Origin: Tahibacter aquaticus
Lineage (GTDB): Bacteria > Pseudomonadota > Gammaproteobacteria > Xanthomonadales > Rhodanobacteraceae
Direction of reading: 5' to 3'
Length of the DNA stretch: 64,000 nucleotides
Assembly: GCF_004363655.1 (NCBI RefSeq)
Contig: NZ_SNZH01000009.1
Location: forward strand, 62,792 to 126,791
Shown: positions 18,086 to 27,332 of the stretch, piece by piece
Numbering within the stretch: position 1 is the stretch's first letter
Layout: each line of letters begins with the position of its first letter
Translations under genes and position numbers: made by a program
The notes under the pieces: generated by a model
Seen by the model: the letters and a program-made list of their open reading frames with translations, nothing else
What the model was told of the DNA's origin: nothing
Database searches by the model: none

Positions 18086-18646
18086 ATGTCGAGCTCCCTC
18101 CCTCTTCCGTCCGCTGCTGCCGGCGTCAATGCCGAGGACTTGAACGTCGCTGGCCTGTTCGATCAGGTCTACGGCCGGCTCAAGGCGATGGCCAGCCGGC
18201 AGATTTCCCGCGATCGCGGCGTGACGCTGAACACGACCGAGCTGGTTCACGAACTGTACGAGCGCATGACCCGGCAGGAGCTGCAGGGCATTGGCGGGCC
18301 GCGCAATTTTTTTGCGTATGCCGCCGGTGCGATGCGCAATATCCTGACGGACCGTGCGCGCCACCGGCTCGCGCTGAAGACGGGTGGCGACTGGCTACGC
18401 GTGACGGTGTCGGAGCGGAACGAATCGGCGGCGTGCGAACTGGCGCTTGATGTCATCGCGCTGAACGACGCGATCGGCCGGCTCAGCGGCGAGGACGAGC
18501 GCGCTGCCACGGTCGTGGAACTGCGTTTTTTCGCCGGGCTGTCTATGGAACAGATTGCGCAAACGATGGGCGTGAACCGGCGCACCGTCACACGTGACTG
18601 GAATTTTGCGCGCGCGTTCCTGCATACCGAACTCGAAAAAGCCTGA
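18086..18646 (+). CDS. ECF sigma factor, SigX6-type (TPR-kinase associated)
   Basis: A 186-residue protein from the ATG at 18086. Region 2 is seen in LFDQVYGRLKAMASRQISR and the -10-binding part YAAGAMRNILTDRARHRLALK. Region 4 is seen in VVELRFFAGLSMEQIAQTMGVNRRTVTRDWNFARAFL. It belongs to the Xanthomonadales/Planctomycetes-type ECF group that is coded next to Ser/Thr kinases with TPR tails. The kinase gene starts 68 nt downstream, so the two are probably one operon, and control of the sigma factor by phosphorylation is the usual inference for this pair. No anti-sigma factor is present. Confidence 0.92.
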   Translation: MSSSLPLPSAAAGVNAEDLNVAGLFDQVYGRLKAMASRQISRDRGVTLNTTELVHELYERMTRQELQGIGGPRNFFAYAAGAMRNILTDRARHRLALKTGGDWLRVTVSERNESAACELALDVIALNDAIGRLSGEDERAATVVELRFFAGLSMEQIAQTMGVNRRTVTRDWNFARAFLHTELEKA

Positions 18647-18714
18647 TCCAGCGCCGCGCATTCGGCGCGTCTTGCCTGCAGTGTCGCGCCATCCCACACG
18701 CCTGGCCGGTATCG

Positions 18715-21504
18715 ATGCCCAGCACCTATTCTTCCGCTCGCGCCTGTTTCGAAGCTGCGCTCGAACTCCCCGCGGTCTCGCGCGCTGCGTTTCTGCTCAA
18801 ACACTGCGGCGAAACCGACCTCCGGCAGCGCGTTACGCGCATGCTGGCCGCGCACGATGGCGGCAGCGGCGGTGTTCTCGACCTGCCGCTGGTGGCGATT
18901 GCGGAAACGCTGGCCGACCCGCTGCGCAGCTTGCAGGCGCAGGCATGGATAGGACGCAGCGTTGGCGGCGTACGCCTGCTGGATGTGCTCGGACAGGGCG
19001 GTTCGGCGGTGGTGTTCCGCGGCGAGAAGAAACAGCAGGATGTCTGCCAGATCGTCGCGGTCAAACTGTTCCGCAAGCTCCTGCTGACCGACTTCGATCT
19101 GCGCCAGTTCCGGCGCGAGCGCATGGCGATGGCACAGTTGAGCCATCCGAACATCGCGCGCCTGATCGACGGCGGCTGCACCGAAACGGGCATGGCTTAC
19201 ATCGTGCTGGAATTCGTCGATGGCTCGCGCATCACGGACTACGCCGACAACAGGCATCTGGACCAACGCCAGCGCCTGCGCCTCCTGGTCGAGGTTTGTC
19301 GTACCGTCGATGCCGCACACCGTGCCCTGATCGTGCATCGCGATCTCAAACCGTCGAATGTGCTGATGACCCGGGATGGTCACGTCAAGCTGCTGGATTT
19401 CGGTATCGCCAAATTTCTCGACGACGACGATGCCACCGAGGCCGCCGACCGTGCGCTGACGCCGGCGTACGCCGCACCGGAACAGTTCCGCGGCGAGCCC
19501 GTCACCACCGCCACTGACGTGTACGCGCTGGGCGTCCTGCTGGGCGAACTGCTGACCGGAATGCGTCTGGCCAGCGAATACCGCGATGCGCCGCGCGACA
19601 ATTCCGGCGACACCGCCGCAGCGGCGTTGCTGCAGCAGCTGAGCGGCGACATCGGCAGCATATTTCTGATGGCGACCGCAGCCGATCCGCAGCGACGCTA
19701 TGCATCGGCCGGCGTCCTGGCCGACGATCTCGAATGCTTGCTGGCCTCACGCCCGGTGCGTGCGCATCCGCCGTCGCGGACGTATCGCCTGGCCCGGTTT
19801 TGTGCGCGCAACCGCGTCGGCCTGAGCGTCGTCGCGATGCTTGGCGGTCTTATGATCACGGCTGCCGGCATCGCGCTATGGCAGGCGCGCGCCGCTACCG
19901 CGCACGCGGCGCGGGCGCAGACGGAAGCGGCATTGGCGCGCGCGACGCGCGATTTCATGGTCGAGCTGTTTCGGCTGGCCGAGCCGGCCGGCGCGCGCGC
20001 CGCGCCAGTCACCGTGATCGAGGTCGCGGAGGCTGCGCTATCCCGGCTGGACAATGCAGCACAGATGGATGCGCGTGTGCGCCTGGATCTCAAGACGCAA
20101 CTGGGCGCCGTGCTGCGTGGCCAGAGCAGGCTGTCGCGCAGCCAGGATGTGCTGCGCGCCGCCGCGGCGGAAGGCACCCAGGTGTTCGGCTCCGCCGACC
20201 CCATGGTGGTGGAAGCGCGCCTGGAACTTGGCGAAGCGCTGCTGACTGCCGGCGATTACGCGGCAGCAGCCGCGCTCACCCAGGCTATGCGTGGCGACGC
20301 GCTGCGACAGGAAAGCGACCGTCAGGTGAAGTATCTGGTGCTCGATGCCACTGTCGCGGGCCGCCGCGGCAACGCCGCCGACGCGATGCAGCGAATCACC
20401 GAGGCTGCGGAGCATTGCGGCACGGCCTGCAGCGATGCGGTGCGCTTCCAGTTGCTCAACGCCAAGGGCGATGTCTACGGCATGTTCGACCGCAACGTCG
20501 TGGCGGCGGAGTCGTTCGAGCAGGCTGCTGCTCTCGCCACGACCTTGTATGGGCCGGTCCACGCCAGGATGGCGTCGGCACTGGATGGCCTGGCGGGTGC
20601 GTACAACCGGGTCGGCCGGGCCGACGATGCGCGGCGCATCGCCCAGCAAGTGCTGGCGATCGACGACCGCATCGGGGTGCCGGCTGTGCACTGGCAGCGA
20701 GCCTTGCATCTGAACCGCCTCGGCACCGCGCTCTACGCGCTGGGCGAATACGACGCGGCGCTGCAGGCCTTCGAGCAGGGCATCGCCATCTCGCGGCAGG
20801 TCAGCAGCGAAGACGACCAGTCGCTGGCCATCGACATACGCAACATCGGCATCGTCTATTACCGGCTCGGCAAATTCGAGGATTCGATCCGGCACCTGAG
20901 CGATGCATTGGCACGCCACGTGGCATCCAGCGGCGAGCACCACAGGGACGTGGCGCACCTGCGCGCGAATCTCGCCGGCATCATGGCGGACGGCGGCGAT
21001 GCCACGACTGCCGTCACTATGGTGCAGCAGGCAGTGGACGATCTGCGTGCGCAAGGCGAGGGCTCGGAACGCCGGCTCGCGGAAGCGTTGCTGCATAGTG
21101 CGCGGATTTTCCTGCTGGACGGCGACGCGGGCAGGGCGCTGTCCAGGGTCGACGAGGCGATTGCGATGTTCGAGAACTTGGTGAGAGATACGCGCGAATC
21201 GACGCGTTTGCATGCGCATATCACGCGTGGCGTCGCCTTGGCCCGGCTTGCGCGTCCCGTGCAGGCCAGGCAAGCGCTTGAGCCGGCACTGCGACGTCTC
21301 GGCGAAATCGGCAAGGACGACCACAGCCAGGCGGAAGCGCACTTCGTCCTCGGTCTGCTGGCGCTGGAAGAAAAACACTGCGACAGCGCGGGCGACCGTC
21401 TTGCCGCCGGGCGCCAGGCATTGACGCGAAAGCCCTTCGTCTACGCCTATCTGCGCAGCGAGGAATCCGCGCTGGCCACTGCGGTAATGCAGCGCTGCCG
21501 ATGA
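18715..21504 (+). CDS. Ser/Thr protein kinase with TM helix and TPR tail
   Basis: A 929-residue protein. After an N-terminal helical segment, the kinase domain (about 85-345) shows the G-loop GQGGSAVVF, catalytic Lys117 in VAVKLF, HRDLKPSN (Asp210), DFG (Asp228) and APEQF, so it should be active. One membrane helix at 368-388 follows. The rest (about 390-929) is a series of TPR-like helix pairs, probably on the other side of the membrane, able to bind a signal protein. It lies directly after the ECF sigma gene, the standard arrangement in this group. Its target is inferred to be that sigma factor. Transcription is closed by a perfect stem at 21583. Confidence 0.93.
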   Translation: MPSTYSSARACFEAALELPAVSRAAFLLKHCGETDLRQRVTRMLAAHDGGSGGVLDLPLVAIAETLADPLRSLQAQAWIGRSVGGVRLLDVLGQGGSAVVFRGEKKQQDVCQIVAVKLFRKLLLTDFDLRQFRRERMAMAQLSHPNIARLIDGGCTETGMAYIVLEFVDGSRITDYADNRHLDQRQRLRLLVEVCRTVDAAHRALIVHRDLKPSNVLMTRDGHVKLLDFGIAKFLDDDDATEAADRALTPAYAAPEQFRGEPVTTATDVYALGVLLGELLTGMRLASEYRDAPRDNSGDTAAAALLQQLSGDIGSIFLMATAADPQRRYASAGVLADDLECLLASRPVRAHPPSRTYRLARFCARNRVGLSVVAMLGGLMITAAGIALWQARAATAHAARAQTEAALARATRDFMVELFRLAEPAGARAAPVTVIEVAEAALSRLDNAAQMDARVRLDLKTQLGAVLRGQSRLSRSQDVLRAAAAEGTQVFGSADPMVVEARLELGEALLTAGDYAAAAALTQAMRGDALRQESDRQVKYLVLDATVAGRRGNAADAMQRITEAAEHCGTACSDAVRFQLLNAKGDVYGMFDRNVVAAESFEQAAALATTLYGPVHARMASALDGLAGAYNRVGRADDARRIAQQVLAIDDRIGVPAVHWQRALHLNRLGTALYALGEYDAALQAFEQGIAISRQVSSEDDQSLAIDIRNIGIVYYRLGKFEDSIRHLSDALARHVASSGEHHRDVAHLRANLAGIMADGGDATTAVTMVQQAVDDLRAQGEGSERRLAEALLHSARIFLLDGDAGRALSRVDEAIAMFENLVRDTRESTRLHAHITRGVALARLARPVQARQALEPALRRLGEIGKDDHSQAEAHFVLGLLALEEKHCDSAGDRLAAGRQALTRKPFVYAYLRSEESALATAVMQRCR

Positions 21505-21582
21505 ATGCAGTGCCAGGGCTGCTACGGGTCTTGCCGCCGCACCAGACGGCAGCACGTGCGTGCCGTTGTTCTGCAGCGGCTC

Positions 21583-21622
21583 GCAAAAACGACTGGCGCA
21601 TCTTTGCGCCAGTCGTTTTTGC
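21583..21622. terminator. bidirectional intrinsic terminator
   Basis: Eighteen-bp perfect stem (21583-21600 with 21605-21622) and a 4-nt loop. The arms begin GCAAAAACGACTGG and end with TTTTTGC, so there is an A run on one side and a T run on the other. It lies between the convergent TPR kinase gene and beta-helix/FG-GAP gene and can stop both. Confidence 0.9.
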
Positions 21623-21639
21623 TTCAACAACAACGGGCG

Positions 21640-23946
21640 CTAGTAGGCATACAGACTATGCAGCTGGAACTGGCCGCTGAACGGATCGAACACTCGCCCG
21701 AAACGATCCGGGTCCGCAATCGTCAGCAGCTTGGCCGGCTGCTGCATCCCGCCGAAACGGCCGAGGAAAGCGGGCACGCTGGTCGGTGCGAAGGCATTGG
21801 TAGGGGCGGTATAGGTATTCAGCCGGATCCAGTTGGTGCCAATGCCGTCGTAGGTCACTTCCCAGATGCCCATGTCGCCGCCCGGCACGCCGCCCGGAAT
21901 CGGCGACTGATTGCGCAGCCAGCGATAGCGAACCATGTCGTCCCGACCGTTGCCGTTGATATCGCCGATCAGTATCCCGTCGAACGCTTCGCCGCGAATC
22001 CGGTTAAGTGGCTGCCAGCCCGTGCGGCCGCCGTAGGAGACCGACCATTTGCCGCCGCTGACAGCAATTACGTCGGTAATGCGGTCCTGGTTGAAATGGC
22101 CGAAGCGCAGGCCGCTGAGCGGAACGACGGAGTTGTTGATCTCGGTCCACGGAAACACGCCGGGAGACAGGATGAACCAGCTGCCCGCGCTGTCGCGGCG
22201 GAAGAAATCGGTACGACCGTCACCGTTGAAATCGCCGAAGCGCAGGCTGGCGAAATCGGCACCGGCGGCTTCTGCAATGACTTCCCATTCGCCACGACCG
22301 CCGCGGGCGATCTGCAGCGGACTTCCCTTCACAACGTCGCATTTGCCGTCGCCGTCGAAGTCGCCCAGGCCGACCTGGTCGAGGCGTTCGCGCGCCGCTT
22401 TCAGATAGGTCCACTGCATTTTCCCGCCGCTGGACCACCACCAGTTCGCACCCGTGGCCAGAAACAGATCATCGGCCCCGTCGCCGTCGAAATCGCAGAC
22501 GCCGTAGCGGGCGAAGGTATCCACGCCGAAGCGGTTGTCCTGCCGGATCAGCGGCGTGGTGACGGCGCTCTGGTAGTTCCAGCCGTTCTGTGCAATGGCA
22601 TCGTCCTCGTCGTCATGGGCGAATACGTTGCCTATGGCGCGTGGACTGACCAGCGGGTTGCCGCGGATCTTGATCGCATTGCCGCGGGTGTACTGGAAGG
22701 CGTTGTCGCTGTACTCGTAGTAGATGCCCGCTTCGCCGCAGCTTTTCGGCGCATCGAAAAACAGCGGGCCGCAGGAAGTCGTGCCGTGCACGTCGAACTG
22801 GTGCGTCCACCAGGTGCCGTAGACCGGATAGGAATCGTGAAAGCCGCCGCCCTTGAGCACCAGGTTATGCCGCGCGGTATACCAGCTTCCGGGTTCGTAG
22901 CCACCGCCGGCGGCGATGGCGTGGCGGTTGTAGTCGAACAGGTTGCGCTCGATCAGCACCTGCGCACCGCCAGTCGACTCCACGCCGTAGCCGTTGCCGC
23001 CGACGTGCTGGTTATGGTGGAAGAAGTTGTCGTGCACCTTGACCTGGTCGGGACTGGTGATGTTGTCCAGGCCGTCGGCAACATAGACGCCTTGCCCGCT
23101 CCAGCCGGAAATTTCCATATTGTGTATTTCCACATTGCGGCACGATTCGACCACGATGCCGCGCTCGAGATTGTCGTCGCCCGATTCCGAATTCCAGTGC
23201 GGGCCTTGCAGGCGGAAGCCCTCAAGGCGCACGTTGGCTTCGGCGCTCTGGCCTTCGTAGCAGCGCACCAGCAGCAGCGGTCGCGGTCGATCGCTGGTGC
23301 GCAGCCGTGGGCCGAGGTTGCCGGCATTGCGCACGCTGTTTGGCTGGTCCGGGTCGGGATTACTGGTGAGCGTGGTGTTCGGCGCGATATTCACCGTGAC
23401 GCCGGTCATATCCATGTCCACCTGGGGCGCGAGGACGACATTCTTGCCTCCGGCTTCGAGGGCACGCTTGAGCAGGTCGCGCCAAAGCGCCGAACTGCCC
23501 TCGATGCGCACCAGCGGACCGTTCGGCAGCGGCAGTCCGGTGGCGCGCACCGTGATCCAGCCCAGCGTTCTTTCGGCGCCGCTGCGCGATGCGCGCAGAT
23601 ACCAGCTCTTGCCCGGAATATGCGTCGGCGTGACGACGCGCGAGCCGACGGTGGGCACGATGTGTTCGTCGATCAGGCTGGTGCCGAAGCGTACGGTAAC
23701 CGGGCAGTAGGAAGGGTAGTTCACCTGCCAGGAAACCGTGGACGAATTGCCCAGCTGCACTTCTGCCGGCGTCGCGGTCAGCGTGGCCGTCACGTCGTCG
23801 ATACAGTCGTTGGGTTCCGGTGTCGGGTCCGGGTCGATCGCGCTGGCCGGATGGGGCAGCGCGGCAAACAGTGCGCAGACGAGGGCCCATCGTGCGGTGC
23901 GAACGGCAGGACGCTGTCCTCGCCCAGCTATGGTTTTCGGGTACAT
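21640..23946 (-). CDS. secreted beta-helix and FG-GAP repeat protein
   Basis: A 768-residue protein with a signal peptide (about 1-36, ALVCALFAALPHPASA). A short Ig-like segment is followed by a right-handed parallel beta-helix (about 150-460), recognised by repeated NVEIHNMEISGWSG and DNFFHHN type turns. The last 300 residues contain FG-GAP/VCBS-type calcium-binding repeats: DFDGDGADDLFL, DFDGDGKCDVV, DFNGDGRTDFF, DINGNGRDDMV. Such proteins are exported or surface proteins. A polysaccharide-binding or lyase-like role is possible, but no catalytic residues can be named. It is divergent from the amidohydrolase gene. Confidence 0.88.
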   Translation of the reverse strand: MYPKTIAGRGQRPAVRTARWALVCALFAALPHPASAIDPDPTPEPNDCIDDVTATLTATPAEVQLGNSSTVSWQVNYPSYCPVTVRFGTSLIDEHIVPTVGSRVVTPTHIPGKSWYLRASRSGAERTLGWITVRATGLPLPNGPLVRIEGSSALWRDLLKRALEAGGKNVVLAPQVDMDMTGVTVNIAPNTTLTSNPDPDQPNSVRNAGNLGPRLRTSDRPRPLLLVRCYEGQSAEANVRLEGFRLQGPHWNSESGDDNLERGIVVESCRNVEIHNMEISGWSGQGVYVADGLDNITSPDQVKVHDNFFHHNQHVGGNGYGVESTGGAQVLIERNLFDYNRHAIAAGGGYEPGSWYTARHNLVLKGGGFHDSYPVYGTWWTHQFDVHGTTSCGPLFFDAPKSCGEAGIYYEYSDNAFQYTRGNAIKIRGNPLVSPRAIGNVFAHDDEDDAIAQNGWNYQSAVTTPLIRQDNRFGVDTFARYGVCDFDGDGADDLFLATGANWWWSSGGKMQWTYLKAARERLDQVGLGDFDGDGKCDVVKGSPLQIARGGRGEWEVIAEAAGADFASLRFGDFNGDGRTDFFRRDSAGSWFILSPGVFPWTEINNSVVPLSGLRFGHFNQDRITDVIAVSGGKWSVSYGGRTGWQPLNRIRGEAFDGILIGDINGNGRDDMVRYRWLRNQSPIPGGVPGGDMGIWEVTYDGIGTNWIRLNTYTAPTNAFAPTSVPAFLGRFGGMQQPAKLLTIADPDRFGRVFDPFSGQFQLHSLYAY

Positions 23947-24439
23947 GCAAGTTCCTTTTGTAACTAGTCGCTAAAGAGAAAATGAATCGCAAAATCGCTT
24001 TCGCCGCGGTGAGGCCGGTCGGCTGTGCGCGGCGGTTGGCGCGGTGCCTATGGTGCGAAAATGCGCAGCGCCGGGCGGGCCGCGAATCCGCGTCAGCGGA
24101 CAAAATCGGAAAAAGACTGCGTTGCGCAGCATGCGAATCGCCATCGGTGAGTTGCGTTGGATCCGAGGACGTCGTCTTGCGCGGATGTGGGACATGCCGC
24201 GGAAAATTTTTTCGACGCGAAGCGGCGTGCGTGCGCCGTGCCGGCACCACGGATGGCAAGCGGCGGTCCGCACGCCGCCGCCTTTTGCCTGCTGCATGCA
24301 GAGCTGCGCAGGCCGCGGCGCACGCAGTCGCTCGATCAGGAACGCGGCACGGTGATTACGCTGCAGTGCGGCTTGCGGGTTGTCGCCGTGCAGGCCAGTC
24401 TTCGCCGGTATTCCCTTCGCTTCCCTCCCAGGAGTTCCG
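23947..24439. other. intergenic region between divergent exported-protein genes
   Basis: No coding sequence is supported here on either strand. The first 50 nt are AT-richer and probably form the promoter of the FG-GAP gene. The last 20 nt carry the AGGAG ribosome site of the amidohydrolase gene. No clear operator or hairpin was found. Confidence 0.35.
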
Positions 24440-26509
24440 ATGATCCGGTTGACCGCGCTTGCGCTTGCTGTTTCCGTTTGCATTCCGCTGTCCGCGTTTG
24501 GCGCCGACCGCGTGCAGTACACCGCCATTTTCGGCGGCCGCAACGTCGGCCACGTCAACGTCGATATCGACGGCCGCAAGGCCAAGGTCGATTACGACGT
24601 CAAGAACAACGGCCGTGGCCCGACCATGGTCGAGACCATCACCTTCGATGCCGACGGCCTGCCGGTCGACTGGAAGATCTCCGGTACGACCACGTTCGGC
24701 AGCAAGGTCGACGAACGCTTTGCGCAAAGCGGATCGCGCGCCAGCTGGACAGACTCGACCGGACCGGGCAAGGCCACGCCGCAGCAACCCGCCGTGTATG
24801 TGGCACAGAGCGGCAGCCCGTGGTCGAGCCAGATCTATGCACGCGCACTGCTCAAGCGCCCCGGGCTGAGCATGCCGGCGCTGCCCGGCGGCGTGCTGCG
24901 CCTGGAGAAAGGCGCGACGTTGACGGTGCAGGGCGAGGGCGGTCCGCGCGAGGTGACGCGCTACGAACTGTCCGGCATCGACACCACGCCCGATACGATG
25001 CTGCTGGATGCGGACGGCACGCTGTTCGCCACCGTGTCGCCGAATGCCATCGTCGTGCGCAAAGGCTACGAAGGCGAGGAAGTGCGCCTGCGCAAGCTCG
25101 CTGCCGACTGGGTGACCGAGCGCTACGTCGGCATCCAGCGCGAAGTGGCACATCAGTACGGCGGCCCGGTGCGCATCCGCAATGTGCGTGTATTCGATCC
25201 GGCCACCAGTGCCTTGACCGGGCCGGTTGCGGTACTGGTGAACGGCCGCGAGATTGCCGCCATCGAACCTGCCGACAGCCCGGCGACACCGGGCGAAACC
25301 AGCATCGACGGCGGCGGCGGCACGCTGGTCGCCGGCATGTATGAAATGCACGCGCACGTCGGCCAGGAAGGCGCCTTGCTGAACCTGCTCGCCGGTGTCA
25401 CCACCATGCGCGACATGGGCAACGACAACGCCGTGCTGGATGCGCTGGTGCGGCGCATCGACGCGGGCGAGATCGCCGGGCCGCATGTGGTGCGTTCGGG
25501 TTTCATCGAGGGTCGCAGCCCGTTCAGCGCGAACAACGGCTTCGTCGTTGACAGCGAGGAAAAGGCCGTCGACGCGGTGCGCTGGTATGCCGCGCGCGGC
25601 TTCTGGCAGGTCAAGGTCTACAACAGCATGAATCCCGCCTGGGTGCCGGCGGTCGTCGCTGAAGCGCATCGCCTGGGCCTGCGCGTTGCCGGCCACGTGC
25701 CTGCATTCGCCACGGCCGACCAGATGATCGAGGCCGGCTACGACGAGCTGACCCACATCAACCAGTTCGTGCTGGGCTGGGTGATCAAGCCGGAAGAAGA
25801 CACGCGCACGCTGTTCCGCCTGACCGCACTGAAGCGGCTGCCGGCGCTGGATCTGAACAGCGCGAAGGTACAGCACACGATCGACCTGATGGCCAAGGGC
25901 GGCAAGGCCATCGATCCCACCCTGGGCATCCACGAAGCGCTGACGCACAATCGCGACGGGCAGATACCGCCGGGAGCCGTGGACTATATCGACCACCTGC
26001 CGGTCGGCACGCGCCGCGATGCGATGAAGGCCTGGGTCGACACCTCCGGCAAGGGCGACGACCAGGCCTATCGCGCCGCATTCGACAAGCTGATCGGCGT
26101 GGTCAGGATGCTGCACGAGCGCGGCGTATTCATCGTCTTCGGCACCGACACTGGCGGCTCGTTCACCTATCACCGCGAGCTGGAGCTGTACCAGAAGGCG
26201 GGCATGACGGCGCCGGAAATCCTCAAGCGCGCGACGCTGGACAGCGCGCGCTACCTGGGCGAAGACCAGCGCCTGGGTTCCATCGCCAAAGGCAAGCTGG
26301 CCAGCTTCTTCCTGGTGCCCGGCGACCCGACGCAGGATCTGAAGGCCCTCAAGCGCATCGCCATGGTGGTCAAGGACGGCGTGTTCTATTACCCCAGCGA
26401 GGTCTATCCGAAGTTCGGCATCACGCCGTTCGTCGATCCGCCCAAGGTGACCGAGGCCGTCAAGCCGGCCGCGACTGCCGAGGCAGCACCGGCGGCGCAT
26501 ACGCACTGA
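24440..26509 (+). CDS. exported metal-dependent amidohydrolase
   Basis: A 689-residue protein starting at an ATG with AGGAG upstream. Residues 1-21 are a signal peptide. An N-terminal region of about 230 residues with beta-rich character precedes the amidohydrolase domain. That domain has the metal-binding HxH in EMHAHVG (His304, His306), a Lys in QVKVYNS, His in VAGHVP and in ELTHINQF, and Asp in FGTDTG. The last part holds the usual KGKLASFFLVPGDP of imidazolonepropionase/prolidase-like enzymes. It should hydrolyse an amide, peptide or cyclic amide bond in the periplasm. The substrate is unknown. Confidence 0.9.
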   Translation: MIRLTALALAVSVCIPLSAFGADRVQYTAIFGGRNVGHVNVDIDGRKAKVDYDVKNNGRGPTMVETITFDADGLPVDWKISGTTTFGSKVDERFAQSGSRASWTDSTGPGKATPQQPAVYVAQSGSPWSSQIYARALLKRPGLSMPALPGGVLRLEKGATLTVQGEGGPREVTRYELSGIDTTPDTMLLDADGTLFATVSPNAIVVRKGYEGEEVRLRKLAADWVTERYVGIQREVAHQYGGPVRIRNVRVFDPATSALTGPVAVLVNGREIAAIEPADSPATPGETSIDGGGGTLVAGMYEMHAHVGQEGALLNLLAGVTTMRDMGNDNAVLDALVRRIDAGEIAGPHVVRSGFIEGRSPFSANNGFVVDSEEKAVDAVRWYAARGFWQVKVYNSMNPAWVPAVVAEAHRLGLRVAGHVPAFATADQMIEAGYDELTHINQFVLGWVIKPEEDTRTLFRLTALKRLPALDLNSAKVQHTIDLMAKGGKAIDPTLGIHEALTHNRDGQIPPGAVDYIDHLPVGTRRDAMKAWVDTSGKGDDQAYRAAFDKLIGVVRMLHERGVFIVFGTDTGGSFTYHRELELYQKAGMTAPEILKRATLDSARYLGEDQRLGSIAKGKLASFFLVPGDPTQDLKALKRIAMVVKDGVFYYPSEVYPKFGITPFVDPPKVTEAVKPAATAEAAPAAHTH

Positions 26510-27332
26510 TACCGGCGCGGCGTTGTTCCTCGGTGCAAGCCGTGGGCAACGCCGCTGCAGCGGTGCCTGGGCAACCTGGCCGTCCCGCGCGCCGGCCATT
26601 CGGCCTTGCTGCTGCCCAACGGTTCGCTGCTGCTGGCCGGCGGCAGCGGCGATGCTGCAGCTGCGCTCAGTGCGCAATGATTCGACCCGGCGGCGACGGC
26701 CAGCCGCTTCGGCGGGCAGTCTGGCCAGCCTGCGTACAGGCGTTGCAGCAACCTGGCTGCCTGGCGGGAAGGGTCTGTCGGGCGAGGCCTTGCAGGGCAG
26801 TGCATCGACGGACAACGTCAAGGCGCTGACTTTCCATTGGCGCTGTACCTTGGCCATCGACAGCGAACAAGGCCAGGCTTGATCGGTACTGCAGTCTGGC
26901 TGGCGGTGTGTGCCAGCAGCCTGTCTTTTCAAGCAGTGGAAATCGGCCGCCCAGGGTCTGGGCGGCTTTTTCCTGCCTGGCCGGCGACGCACGATTTGCC
27001 CATGGCATGACGCAGTGGCCTCGCAGTGCGCGGAGTCCCGCACGATCACTTCGCGATCCCTCTCTGCCGGTTTATCCGTTACAGGCCGGCAGGCTGCCAC
27101 GGGCTGCCGCCAGCGCGATACGGCCGGGCGGGATTGCATTTTCTGTTTTTACCAAAAGAGTGACTTTTCACTTGTGTTGCAGCGCCGGCCGGTCGTACTG
27201 TCGCGGCGGGGCGGCTCTGTGCAAGACCGGGTTTCTGGCGTGGCGGACAGCCGCGCACCGGCTATTGCGCTTTGCCACAGGCTCACGCGTTTTCTGCTGC
27301 AAATTCGCCACGCCCATCGGGAGAGGACAGTC
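26510..27332. other. intergenic region with decayed Kelch coding sequence
   Basis: The first 200 nt hold a broken Kelch-type repeat (see the entry at 26522). The rest shows no gene. Just upstream of the amine oxidase a small inverted repeat AGTGA-CTTT-TCACT (27159-27172) lies in a locally AT-richer stretch and may be part of its control region. Confidence 0.45.
26522..26719 (+). pseudogene. remnant of a Kelch/galactose-oxidase-like repeat protein
   Basis: One frame reads LGNLAVPRAGHSALLLPNGS, then LLLAGGSGDAAAALSAQ, a TGA at 26678, then FDPAATASRF. This is the order of a Kelch repeat (R.GHSA.LLP.G..L..GG ... FDPA), interrupted by the stop. No start codon or further repeats are present, so it is a decayed fragment of a larger gene. 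Kelch proteins of this type are secreted in related bacteria. Confidence 0.55.

Noticed and set aside
24356-27139. Long minus-strand reading frame opposite the amidohydrolase gene
   Set aside because: It is the antisense of an intact gene with clear motifs. GC-rich coding DNA often leaves the opposite frame open. It has no domain.
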